Of a stretch of DNA of 64,000 nt, positions 8,827-16,636 are shown piece after piece. The position numbers and the translations under genes were made by a program. Each line of letters begins with the position of its first letter. Within the stretch, counting starts at the first letter, position 1. The notes below the pieces were generated by a model that saw only the letters and a program-made list of their open reading frames with translations, made no database searches and was not told the DNA's origin. Source of the DNA: Kitasatospora gansuensis (GTDB lineage Bacteria; Actinomycetota; Actinomycetes; Streptomycetales; Streptomycetaceae); assembly GCF_014203705.1 (NCBI RefSeq), contig NZ_JACHJR010000001.1, forward strand, positions 1,178,001 through 1,242,000, written 5' to 3'.

Positions 8827-10073
8827 GTGGTCCTCCGGGCCTCGGCTACCGCCTCGGCCATCTGCTCCGTTGTCAGGTCCTGCGAAGTCTGTCCGTCACG
8901 GCGCTGTCCGTCACTGTGGTGCACCGTCACCCGGTAGCCCTGCCCGGTGGCCAGCACGTCCACCCACTCGCCCGCCGGGTGCCCGCAGCGCCGTTCACAG
9001 CCGGACCAGTGCACCGGCAGGCCGGGTACGCCGCGCGTCAGCGCCCGCGCCGCGTCCGCCCGTACGTCGGCGAGCGACTTGGCGCAGCCCGGCGCCCCGG
9101 TGCAGGCGGTGGCCCGCTCCCAGGCGGTGCCCGGCGTGGTCAGCAGCCCGTCCGGGGCGGGGCCTGTGGCGCCGGGGAGCACCACGCTGCGCCAGGGGGT
9201 GATCCGCAGCTCGGGTGCGGCGGCGGCCAGTTGCCGCCACTGAGCGGCCGTCACCCGGCCGAACCGGGTGCCGACCACAAGGCCGCCGGGGAAGGCCCCG
9301 AGCGGAGGCGGAGTGCCGGGGGCCGCGGGCAGCGTTTCGGCACCGGGATCGAGCAGCTCGGGGGCGTCCCGGACGAACCAGGCCTTGGTTCCGCCGAGCA
9401 CGGCGAGGAACTCCTCGGCGGCGGCGAGCGCGGCCGACGCCTCGTCACCCGGCGCCACCCGACGGGCGGTGGTGGCCCGGCCGAGCCGCAGCAGGGCGCC
9501 GCCGCCGGGCGTTGCGATCAATGTCACATCGGCGTCCAGCGCAGCGACGTCACCACGTCCGTCGTCCAGCGCGAACAGGAAAAGTCCGGCCAATCCGGCC
9601 GCGAGCGGGCTCGCACACAGCAGCTCGTCCAGCTCCCGCACCCAGGCCCCGACGTCGGCGTGCCCGGCACCGTCCAGCCCGCTGAGCGGGGAGGCGACGA
9701 TGTTGCGGACCCGCTCGTGGCTCTCCGACGGCAGCAGCCCGGCGGCCCGCAGCGCGGAGCCCAGCTCGGCGCCCGAATCGGCGGGCAGGCCGCGCAGTTG
9801 GACGTTGCCGCGCGAGGTCAGCTCCAGCGCGCCGTCGCCCAGCCGCTCGGCCAGTTCGGCCAGCACCGTCGCCTGACGGTCCGTCAGCAACCCGCCGGGC
9901 AGCCGGACCCGGGCCAGGGCGCCGTCGTCGGCCGTATGCAGACGGAGCGCCCCCGGGCAGGCGTCACCGCGCGCCCGGTCGGACGGACCGGGGCGTGGTT
10001 CGGCAGCGGCAGGCGTGGGTGGCATGGCGGCGAGCATACCGACGATCAGGCGGTTTGCCGGTGTCCGGTGCAT
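8823..10073 (-). CDS. cobG: Precorrin-3B synthase (oxygen-dependent ring contraction)
   Basis: About 416 residues, with the nitrite/sulfite reductase ferredoxin-like fold. The iron-sulfur/siroheme-type ligands are visible near the C-terminus as C-T-G-A-P-G-C and, about 35 residues on, [18 protein letters not shown] and the [13 protein letters not shown] segment also fit. CobG hydroxylates precorrin-3A using O2 and is a marker of the aerobic pathway. Start choice is open: GTG at 10076, ATG at 10073 (with AGGACC upstream) or ATG at 10037. It begins the cobG-cobH-cobIJ operon and is divergent from the cobN riboswitch region. Confidence 0.88.
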   Translation of the reverse strand: MHRTPANRLIVGMLAAMPPTPAAAEPRPGPSDRARGDACPGALRLHTADDGALARVRLPGGLLTDRQATVLAELAERLGDGALELTSRGNVQLRGLPADSGAELGSALRAAGLLPSESHERVRNIVASPLSGLDGAGHADVGAWVRELDELLCASPLAAGLAGLFLFALDDGRGDVAALDADVTLIATPGGGALLRLGRATTARRVAPGDEASAALAAAEEFLAVLGGTKAWFVRDAPELLDPGAETLPAAPGTPPPLGAFPGGLVVGTRFGRVTAAQWRQLAAAAPELRITPWRSVVLPGATGPAPDGLLTTPGTAWERATACTGAPGCAKSLADVRADAARALTRGVPGLPVHWSGCERRCGHPAGEWVDVLATGQGYRVTVHHSDGQRRDGQTSQDLTTEQMAEAVAEARRTT

Positions 10074-10161
10074 CACGTGGTCCTGGTCCCTTCCGCTTCG
10101 GCACCCCGTACGATGCTCACCGGACGGGCCTCACGGCCCGGCCATGCCAGCGACGGCATAA

Positions 10162-10320
10162 GGGGGGCCGCGCGGGTCAGGCTGGATAAGCCTGCGGCGT
10201 TGGGGTGCGTGCCTCGGCGGTGCGGAGGAGGGAGTCCATGCGGAGCATCGGCGACCGACGACAAACCGGCGAGGTGCGTGCCCCGGCGTCGCAGGCCCAG
10301 CCTGACCCGTGCGGCCCCCC
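10162..10320 (+). ncRNA. Long imperfect RNA hairpin upstream of and overlapping the cobN riboswitch
   Basis: 10162-10185 pairs with 10297-10320 over 24 positions, with one G-U. After a 4-base bulge (ataa, 10186-10189), 10190-10219 pairs with 10267-10296 over 30 positions, with seven G-U and one G-G mismatch. All eight wobbles work only in RNA read from the plus strand (they would be A-C on the other strand), so the structure belongs to the cobN transcript. Both arms contain GGTGCGTGCCYCGGCG as a direct repeat (10204-10219 and 10272-10287). The 3' arm covers bases the riboswitch probably needs for its 5' helices, so the two folds may exclude each other. Confidence 0.6.
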
Positions 10321-10430
10321 GCCAGGAGGAAACCGGTGCGAACCCGGTGCGGTCCCGCCACTGTGACCACGGCTCAGCCGTGGGAGCCAGGAACTCCTGC
10401 CGTCCTCACACTGCCCGGGGCGCGGACCTC
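10271..10430 (+). promoter_or_regulatory. Cobalamin (adenosylcobalamin) riboswitch
   Basis: Conserved core elements are present in order: GGAGGAAACCGGTGCGAACC (about 10325-10344), then GCGGTCCCGCCACTGTGA at 10349-10366, and the B12 box GAGCCAGGAACTCCTGCC near 10385-10401. These match the cobalamin riboswitch consensus. It precedes the leader ORF and cobN, and is expected to lower their expression when cobalamin is plentiful. The leader Shine-Dalgarno GAGGAAGG (10431-10438) overlaps a CCTCGAGG palindrome just past the aptamer, consistent with translational control. The 5' boundary is approximate. Confidence 0.92.
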
Positions 10431-10445
10431 GAGGAAGGCTTCACC

Positions 10446-10514
10446 ATGCGCTGTTCCTCGCGGTTCCTGCCTCCGTCCCGGGGCGTCGTCACGGCCGGGA
10501 GGGCCTCCGCATGA
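10446..10514 (+). CDS. 22-residue leader ORF translationally coupled to cobN
   Basis: ATG at 10446 follows GAGGAAGG by 7 bases. The ORF encodes 22 residues, starting MRCSSRFLPPSR and rich in Ser/Arg, and stops with TGA at 10512-10514, sharing ATGA with the cobN start. Its placement directly behind the riboswitch suggests that the riboswitch controls this ribosome site and that cobN is reached by re-initiation. No known domain. cobN also has its own GGGAGGG at 10497-10503, so coupling may be partial. Confidence 0.5.
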   Translation: MRCSSRFLPPSRGVVTAGRASA

Positions 10515-13500
10515 TCCTGCTCCTCTCCACCTCCGACACCGACCTGCTGAGCGCTCGCGCCGCGGCCGGTCCGGTCCCGTACCGGCTGGGCAACCCGGCC
10601 CGGCTCGGCGTCGAGGACCTGCCCGAACTGCTGGACGGCACCGACCTGGTGGTGGTCCGCCTGCTCGGCGGCCGCCGGGCCTGGCAGGAGGGCCTGGACG
10701 CGCTGCTCGCCGGGCCGCGCCCGGTCATCGTGCTGACGGGTGAACAGGCCCCGGACGCCCAGCTGATGGAGCTCTCCACCGTCCCGGCCGGCCTGGCCGC
10801 CGAGGCGCACGCCTACCTCGCGCACGGCGGCCCGGCCAACCTGGCCGAGCTCGGCGCCTTCCTCTCCGACACCGTGCTGCTCACCGGCCACGGCTTCGAG
10901 CCGCCCGCCTCCGCCCCCGCCTGGGGTCCGCTGGAGCGTCAGGCCGCCGAGAACGACGGCCCGCTGGTCACGGTGCTCTACTACCGCGCCCACCACATGA
11001 GCGGGAACACCGCCTTCGTCGAGACGCTCTGCCGGGCGATCGAGGACCAGGGCGCCCGCGCCCGGGCCTTCTACTGCGCCTCGCTGCGCGGCGCCGAGCC
11101 GGAGCTGCTGGCCGAGCTGGGCCAGGCCGACGCGCTGGTCACCACCGTGCTGGCCGCGGGCGGCACCCGCCCGGCCGACGCGCAGGCCGGTGGCGACGAG
11201 GAGGCCTGGGACGCCGGCGCGCTGGCCGCGCTGGACCGCCCGATCCTGCAGGCGCTCTGCCTGACCTGGTCCCGCGCCCAGTGGGAGGCCAGCGACGACG
11301 GCCTGTCCCCGCTGGACACCGCCACCCAGATCGCGGTGCCGGAGTTCGACGGCCGGCTGATCACCGTCCCGTTCTCCTTCAAGGAGCTGGACGCGGACGG
11401 CCTGACCGTCTACGCCGCCGACCCCGAGCGCTCCGCCCGGGTCGCGGGCATCGCGGTCAAGCACGCCCGGCTGCGCCATGTCCCGGCCGCCGAGCGGCGG
11501 TTGGCGCTGGTGCTGTCCGCGTACCCGACCAAGCACGCCCGGGTCGGCAACGCGGTCGGCCTGGACACCCCCGCGAGCGCGATGCGCCTGCTGGCCCGGC
11601 TGCGGGCCGAGGGCATGGACATCGGCACCGCCGTCCCCGGCCTGGACCTCGACACCGAGGACGGCCACGAGGGCGACGCGCTGATCCACGCCCTGATCGC
11701 GGCCGGCGGCTACGACCAGGACTGGCTGACGGAGGACCAGCTCGCCCGCAACCCGGTCCGGATCCCGGCCGCCGACTACCGCCGCTGGTACGCCGACCTC
11801 CCCGAGGGCCTCCGCAGCAAGGTCGAGGAGCACTGGGGCCCGGCCCCCGGCGAGCTGTACGTGGACCGCTCGCAGAACCCGGACGGCGACATCGTGCTGG
11901 CCGGTATCCGCTCCGGCAACCTGCTCGTCCTGATCCAGCCGCCGCGCGGCTTCGGCGAGAACCCGGTCGCGATCTACCACGACCCGGACCTCCCGCCGAG
12001 CCACCACTACCTGGCCGCCTACCGCTGGATCGAGGCCGCGCAGGCCGACGGCGGCTTCGGCGCCCACGCCGTGGTCCACCTCGGCAAGCACGGCAACCTG
12101 GAGTGGCTGCCCGGCAAGACCGCCGCGCTGTCCGCCGAGTGCGGCCCGGACGCGGTCCTCGGTGACCTCCCGCTGGTCTACCCGTTCCTGGTGAACGACC
12201 CGGGCGAGGGCACCCAGGCCAAGCGCCGCGCGCACGCCACCCTGGTCGACCACCTGGTGCCGCCGATGGCCCGGGCCGACAGCTACGGCGACATCGCCCG
12301 GCTCGAGCAGCTGCTCGACGAGCACTCCAACATCGCCGCGATGGACCCGGCCAAGCTGCCCGCGATCCGGGCGCAGATCTGGACCCTGATCCAGGCCGCC
12401 AAGCTGGACCACGACCTCGGTCTGGAGGAGCGCCCCGAGGACGACGGCTTCGACGACTTCCTGCTGCACGTCGACGGCTGGCTGTGCGAGATCAAGGACG
12501 CCCAGATCCGGGACGGCCTGCACGTGCTCGGCCAGGCCCCGGCCGGGGTGGACCGGGTCAACATCGTGCTGGCCATCCTGCGGGCCCGGCAGATCTGGGG
12601 CGGCGTCAGCGCGCTGCCCGGCCTGCGCGAGGCGCTCGGCCTGGACGAGGCCGCGCTCACCCTGGGCGCCACCGACGCGGCCGAGGCGCAGGCCCGGGCG
12701 CTGGTCGAGGCGATGGAGGCCGAGGACTGGGCCCCGTCCGCCGTCGAGAAGGTCGCGGCCGGGCACCCGGACGCGGTCCGCGAGGTGCTCGACTTCGCCG
12801 CCCGCGAGGTGGTCCCCCGGCTCTCCGCCACCACCGACGAGCTGGACGCCGTGCTGCACGCGCTGGGCGGCGGCTTCGTCCCGGCCGGTCCGTCGGGTTC
12901 GCCGCTGCGCGGTCTGGTGAACGTGCTGCCGACCGGCCGCAACTTCTACTCGGTCGACCCCAAGGCCGTCCCCTCCAAGCTCGCCTGGGAGACCGGTCAG
13001 GCCCTCGCGCAGTCCCTCGTGGACCGCTACCAGGCCGACAACGACGGCCAGTTCCCGCCCTCGGTCGGTCTCTCGCTCTGGGGCACCAGCGCGATGCGGA
13101 CCGCCGGTGACGACATCGCCGAGGCCTTCGCCCTGCTCGGCGTCCGCCCGGTCTGGGACGACGCCTCCCGCCGGGTCACCGGCCTGGAGGCCATCCCGCT
13201 CGCCGAGCTGGGCCGCCCCCGGATCGACGTCACCCTCCGGATCTCCGGCTTCTTCCGGGACGCCTTCCCGCACGTGGTCGCGCTGCTCGACGACGCCGTC
13301 CGGCTGGCGGCCCGTCAGGAGGAGACCGAGTCGGACAACTTCGTCCGCGCCCACGTCCAGGCCGACCTGGCCGAGCACGGCGACGAGCGCCGGGCCACCA
13401 CCCGGATCTTCGGCTCCCGCCCGGGCACCTACGGCGCGGGCCTGCTCCAGCTGATCGACAGCCGGGACTGGCGCACCGACGCCGACCTGGCCGAGGTCTA

Positions 13501-14122
13501 CACGGTCTGGGGCGGCTACGCCTACGGCCGCGAGCTGAACGGCCGCCCGGCCCGGGAGGAGATGGAGACCGCGTACAAGCGGATCACCGTCGCCGCCAAG
13601 AACACCGACACCCGCGAGCACGACATCGCCGACTCGGACGACTACTTCCAGTACCACGGCGGCATGGTGGCCACCGTCCGCGCTCTCACCGGCAAGGCCC
13701 CGACCGCCTACATCGGCGACTCGACCCGCCCCGAGACGGTCCGCACCCGCACCCTCACCGAGGAGGCGGCCCGGGTCTTCCGCGCCCGGGTGGTCAACCC
13801 GCGCTGGATGGAGGCGATGCGCCGCCACGGCTACAAGGGCGCCTTCGAGATGGCCGCCACCGTCGACTACCTGTTCGGCTACGACGCCACCACCGGCGTG
13901 GTCGCCGACTGGATGTACGAGAAGCTCACCCAGGAGTACGTGCTCGACCCGACCAACCGCGAGTTCCTCAGCGGCGCCAACCCCTGGGCCCTGCACGGCA
14001 TCAGCGAGCGCCTGCTCGAAGCCGCCGACCGCGGCCTCTGGGCCGAGCCCGACCCGGCCCTGATCGACGCCCTCCGCACCGCCTTCCTGGAGACCGAGGG
14101 CGACCTCGAAGGCGACAGCTGA
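10511..14122 (+). CDS. cobN: Cobaltochelatase subunit CobN
   Basis: 1203 residues, full length for CobN, the large subunit of the ATP-dependent chelatase that inserts cobalt into hydrogenobyrinate a,c-diamide with CobS/CobT- or ChlID-like partners not found here. Family marks include VLYYRAHHMSGNTAFVETLC, LSAYPTKHARVGNAVGLDTP, VVHLGKHGNLEWLPGK and RISGFFRDAFPHVVALLDDA. It shares ATGA with the leader ORF, lies under the cobalamin riboswitch and is followed by a terminator-like hairpin, so it forms its own unit. It uses the late-cobalt logic, in contrast to cbiD of the cobalt-early pathway. Confidence 0.96.
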   Translation: MILLLSTSDTDLLSARAAAGPVPYRLGNPARLGVEDLPELLDGTDLVVVRLLGGRRAWQEGLDALLAGPRPVIVLTGEQAPDAQLMELSTVPAGLAAEAHAYLAHGGPANLAELGAFLSDTVLLTGHGFEPPASAPAWGPLERQAAENDGPLVTVLYYRAHHMSGNTAFVETLCRAIEDQGARARAFYCASLRGAEPELLAELGQADALVTTVLAAGGTRPADAQAGGDEEAWDAGALAALDRPILQALCLTWSRAQWEASDDGLSPLDTATQIAVPEFDGRLITVPFSFKELDADGLTVYAADPERSARVAGIAVKHARLRHVPAAERRLALVLSAYPTKHARVGNAVGLDTPASAMRLLARLRAEGMDIGTAVPGLDLDTEDGHEGDALIHALIAAGGYDQDWLTEDQLARNPVRIPAADYRRWYADLPEGLRSKVEEHWGPAPGELYVDRSQNPDGDIVLAGIRSGNLLVLIQPPRGFGENPVAIYHDPDLPPSHHYLAAYRWIEAAQADGGFGAHAVVHLGKHGNLEWLPGKTAALSAECGPDAVLGDLPLVYPFLVNDPGEGTQAKRRAHATLVDHLVPPMARADSYGDIARLEQLLDEHSNIAAMDPAKLPAIRAQIWTLIQAAKLDHDLGLEERPEDDGFDDFLLHVDGWLCEIKDAQIRDGLHVLGQAPAGVDRVNIVLAILRARQIWGGVSALPGLREALGLDEAALTLGATDAAEAQARALVEAMEAEDWAPSAVEKVAAGHPDAVREVLDFAAREVVPRLSATTDELDAVLHALGGGFVPAGPSGSPLRGLVNVLPTGRNFYSVDPKAVPSKLAWETGQALAQSLVDRYQADNDGQFPPSVGLSLWGTSAMRTAGDDIAEAFALLGVRPVWDDASRRVTGLEAIPLAELGRPRIDVTLRISGFFRDAFPHVVALLDDAVRLAARQEETESDNFVRAHVQADLAEHGDERRATTRIFGSRPGTYGAGLLQLIDSRDWRTDADLAEVYTVWGGYAYGRELNGRPAREEMETAYKRITVAAKNTDTREHDIADSDDYFQYHGGMVATVRALTGKAPTAYIGDSTRPETVRTRTLTEEAARVFRARVVNPRWMEAMRRHGYKGAFEMAATVDYLFGYDATTGVVADWMYEKLTQEYVLDPTNREFLSGANPWALHGISERLLEAADRGLWAEPDPALIDALRTAFLETEGDLEGDS

Positions 14123-14140
14123 CCCACACCGCACGACCCG

Positions 14141-14172
14141 ACGCCCGTCCCGCACCCCTGCGGGGCGGGCGT
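14141..14172 (+). terminator. Terminator-like hairpin after cobN
   Basis: ACGCCCGTCCCGC (14141-14153) pairs with GCGGGGCGGGCGT (14160-14172) over 13 positions with one G-U, around a 6-base loop, 18 bases past the cobN stop. Only a short T-rich patch (cgtcgtatttccc) follows. Confidence 0.7.
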
Positions 14173-14212
14173 CCGTCGTATTTCCCTCGGCAATCCCCCC
14201 ACCCCGGACAAT

Positions 14213-14235
14213 GGGGAAACGGAATTCCGTTCCCC
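14213..14235. promoter_or_regulatory. Palindrome upstream of the secreted protein gene
   Basis: ACGGAATTCCGT is a perfect 12-bp palindrome at 14219-14230, flanked by GGGGAA and TCCCC, so the dyad extends to about 23 bases. It lies about 140 bases before the secreted protein's ATG, in a 251-bp non-coding stretch. It is an operator candidate; the binding protein is unknown. Confidence 0.35.
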
Positions 14236-14373
14236 CACCCGGGAACTGACAGGGTTTCATACGAAGGATCAACAGGTGCACGTCAGCCGGTGCCACGATC
14301 GCCGAGCCGCCGGACCCCGGTGGCCCGGCCCGGCCTCCCGGCCCGCCGGTCTCCAGCGAAAACGGGGAACGTC

Positions 14374-16566
14374 ATGCGCCTGCGTCGCACCGTCCTGACC
14401 GTCTTTTCCGCCCTGGCACTGCTGACCGCCGCCACGGGCACCGTCCCATCGGCAGCGGCGGCTCCCACCACCACTGTGACCGCGTCCACCGCCGCATCGG
14501 CCGAGACCGGTGGCGGGTACACCGCGACCAGGGTCCGCCTGCTGAGCGACGTCGAGGTGGAACCGGGTGCCGCGCTCTCGGTGCAGGTCTCCGGCGCCTC
14601 CGGACTGCCCGCCGGCCTCTCCACGGTGACGGTGAACGTGGCGGCCAAGGGCGGCGCCGACCTCGGCCGGGTGGTGGTCCACCCCTCCGGTGAGGTCGAG
14701 CCGGACACCGGTGCCGTCAGCTACGACAAGACGCACTACGCCGCCACCGCGCTGATCACCAAGGTCGGCACGGACGGGAAGATCAAGCTGATCAACCAGG
14801 GCACCGGCAAGGCCCGGATCTTCCTGGACGTGCACGGCTACACCCTCCAGCAGGGCGCGGGCCAGGGCCTGTCGTACGTCCCGCTGGCCCCGCAGCGGAT
14901 CCTCACCCCGACCACCGTCGGCGCGGGCGGCAACCTCGAACTCAAGCCGCTCGGCCTCGGCGGTGTGCCCGCCACCGGCGTGCAGGCCGTGGCCCTCACG
15001 CTCACCGTGAAGAGCGCCGGCACCGGCACCATCCGGGTCTACCCCGCCGGTGAGGGCTGGCCCGCCGACGCGACCCTCGACTACGCCAAGGACGCCGTCC
15101 AGCAGAACTTCACCATCGCCAAGATCGGCACCAACGGCACGGTGAACATCCACAACCTCGCCTGGAACGGCGTCGAGGTCGCGGTGGACGTGGCCGGCTA
15201 CTTCACCGACTCCACGGCCACCGCCCAGCGCTCCGGCCTCCACCCGGTCAACCCGGTCCGGATCGCGGAGAAGCTGGTCATCCCGGCCAACGGCGTGAAG
15301 ACCGTCGACCCCCGGGGCGTCTCCGGCGTCCCGGTCCTGAACAGCACCGCCGTGGGCGCGAGCGTCACCGCCTTCGGCGCCGACGCCGCGGGCGCCGTCC
15401 AGGTCTACCCCTCCGGCGGAACGGCCCCGGCCGGAAGCACCGTCAACTACCTCCCGGGCATCGAGAACACCGGCTTCGCGCTGGCCAAGCTCGGCACCGA
15501 CGGCAGGATCAGCCTGCGCAACACCGGCACCACCCCGGTCACCGTCTGGGTGGACGTGCACTCCTACGCCGAGCTGGTGGAGCGGGTCTTCCCCACGCCC
15601 GCCACGCCCGGCGAGGCGATCGAGAACATCACCGGCACCGCCGACCTGAGCACCGAGACCACCTCGGACGCGCAGTACATCGCCGTCACCTCGAAGACCG
15701 ACGACTCCGGCACCACCACCGTCCAGATCCCCCGCGACCCGCAGCAGGGTGTCACCCTGACCACCGCCACCGGCGCCACCGCCACCTTCGGCCTCCCCGC
15801 CACCGGCACGGCCTCCCGCACCGCCGCGGGCACCGTCCTGTACAGCGGCACCAGCAGCAGCTACTCGGTCGGCGTCCAGCCCACCGCCGACGGCGGCTTC
15901 CGCACCTTCGCCCACCTCAACAGCTCTGCCGCGCCAACCAGTTACGCCTTCCCGGTCACCCTGCCCGCCGACACCCACCTGGCCGTGGACGAGCTCGACG
16001 GCAGCGCGCTGATCGTCCGGGAGCACGTCGGCGACACCGACCCGACCGTGCTGCTGGAGGAGATCGGCCGGATCCAGAAGCCCTGGGCCCGGGACGCGGC
16101 CGGCCGCACCTGGCCCACCAGTTACACCGTGCAGGACAACATCCTCACCCTGAACATCGACCTCACCCCGGTCACCGTCTCCGGCGCCACCGTCGCCCCG
16201 AGCTTCCCGGTGGTCGCCGACCCGGCCGTGCACCGCAACTGCGGGATCATCACCTGCTCCTGGTACTTCACCAAGGCCAGCACCCGCTGGATCAAGGACC
16301 AGTTCGACCGGAACGGCTGGACCGTCGCCACGGCCAGCGGCCTCATCTGCTCCCGGCTCGTGCACCCGGTCGCCATCGGCGCCTGCGGCATCGCGATCGC
16401 CTTCTACTACAACACCGCGATGAACAACACCCGGGACGCCTATAACCGGGGCGGCTGCCTGGTCGTCCGGGTGAACATCTTCTGGGGTGCCATCCCGGCC
16501 ACCGCCTGGCGCACCGTCCGCTTCGACAACGTGCCGCTCAGCAACCGCTACTGCTACGCGAGCTGA
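14374..16566 (+). CDS. Secreted modular protein of unknown function with Cys-containing C-terminal domain
   Basis: 730 residues from ATG 14374. A Sec signal peptide (RLRRTVLTVFSALALLTAA..., cleavage near AAA at 30) is followed by three beta-rich repeats of roughly 110-120 residues, each ending in a related motif: IFLDVHGYTLQ, VAVDVAGYFTD and VWVDVHSYAEL. A second beta region (about 410-620) ends in PVVADPAVHRNC. A last domain of about 110 residues carries six or more cysteines (CGIITCSW, LICSR, GACGI, GGCL, RYCYA). PVVADP segments often precede variable end domains in actinobacterial exported proteins. The final domain is unrecognised and might be a toxin, lytic or adhesive module; this is inference. 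Flanked by terminators on both sides. Confidence 0.75.
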   Translation: MRLRRTVLTVFSALALLTAATGTVPSAAAAPTTTVTASTAASAETGGGYTATRVRLLSDVEVEPGAALSVQVSGASGLPAGLSTVTVNVAAKGGADLGRVVVHPSGEVEPDTGAVSYDKTHYAATALITKVGTDGKIKLINQGTGKARIFLDVHGYTLQQGAGQGLSYVPLAPQRILTPTTVGAGGNLELKPLGLGGVPATGVQAVALTLTVKSAGTGTIRVYPAGEGWPADATLDYAKDAVQQNFTIAKIGTNGTVNIHNLAWNGVEVAVDVAGYFTDSTATAQRSGLHPVNPVRIAEKLVIPANGVKTVDPRGVSGVPVLNSTAVGASVTAFGADAAGAVQVYPSGGTAPAGSTVNYLPGIENTGFALAKLGTDGRISLRNTGTTPVTVWVDVHSYAELVERVFPTPATPGEAIENITGTADLSTETTSDAQYIAVTSKTDDSGTTTVQIPRDPQQGVTLTTATGATATFGLPATGTASRTAAGTVLYSGTSSSYSVGVQPTADGGFRTFAHLNSSAAPTSYAFPVTLPADTHLAVDELDGSALIVREHVGDTDPTVLLEEIGRIQKPWARDAAGRTWPTSYTVQDNILTLNIDLTPVTVSGATVAPSFPVVADPAVHRNCGIITCSWYFTKASTRWIKDQFDRNGWTVATASGLICSRLVHPVAIGACGIAIAFYYNTAMNNTRDAYNRGGCLVVRVNIFWGAIPATAWRTVRFDNVPLSNRYCYAS

Positions 16567-16579
16567 CCCGGCCGAACCG

Positions 16580-16615
16580 CGTGGGGGCGCCTGCCGGCCG
16601 GCAGGCGCCCCCACG
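16580..16615. terminator. Bidirectional terminator, 34-bp perfect palindrome
   Basis: 16581-16614 is a perfect palindrome with 17-bp arms (GTGGGGGCGCCTGCCGG and its complement), midway between the convergent ends of the secreted protein gene and the chitinase. Plus-strand reading continues into GGGGGTTTC. It is a strong candidate for ending both transcripts. Confidence 0.85.
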
Positions 16616-16636
16616 GGGGTTTCAACTCACCGGCAG

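Noticed and set aside
10406..14296. 1296-codon open frame opposite cobN
   Set aside because: Long antisense frames are common in very GC-rich genes; the composition is low-complexity and cobN motifs are complete.
14276..14398. Possible 40-residue leader ORF (GTG 14276, AAGGA upstream) overlapping the start of the secreted protein gene
   Set aside because: Composition is Pro/Arg-rich as expected by chance in this GC content, and the main gene ATG has its own GGGGAA upstream; no coupling overlap at the stop.
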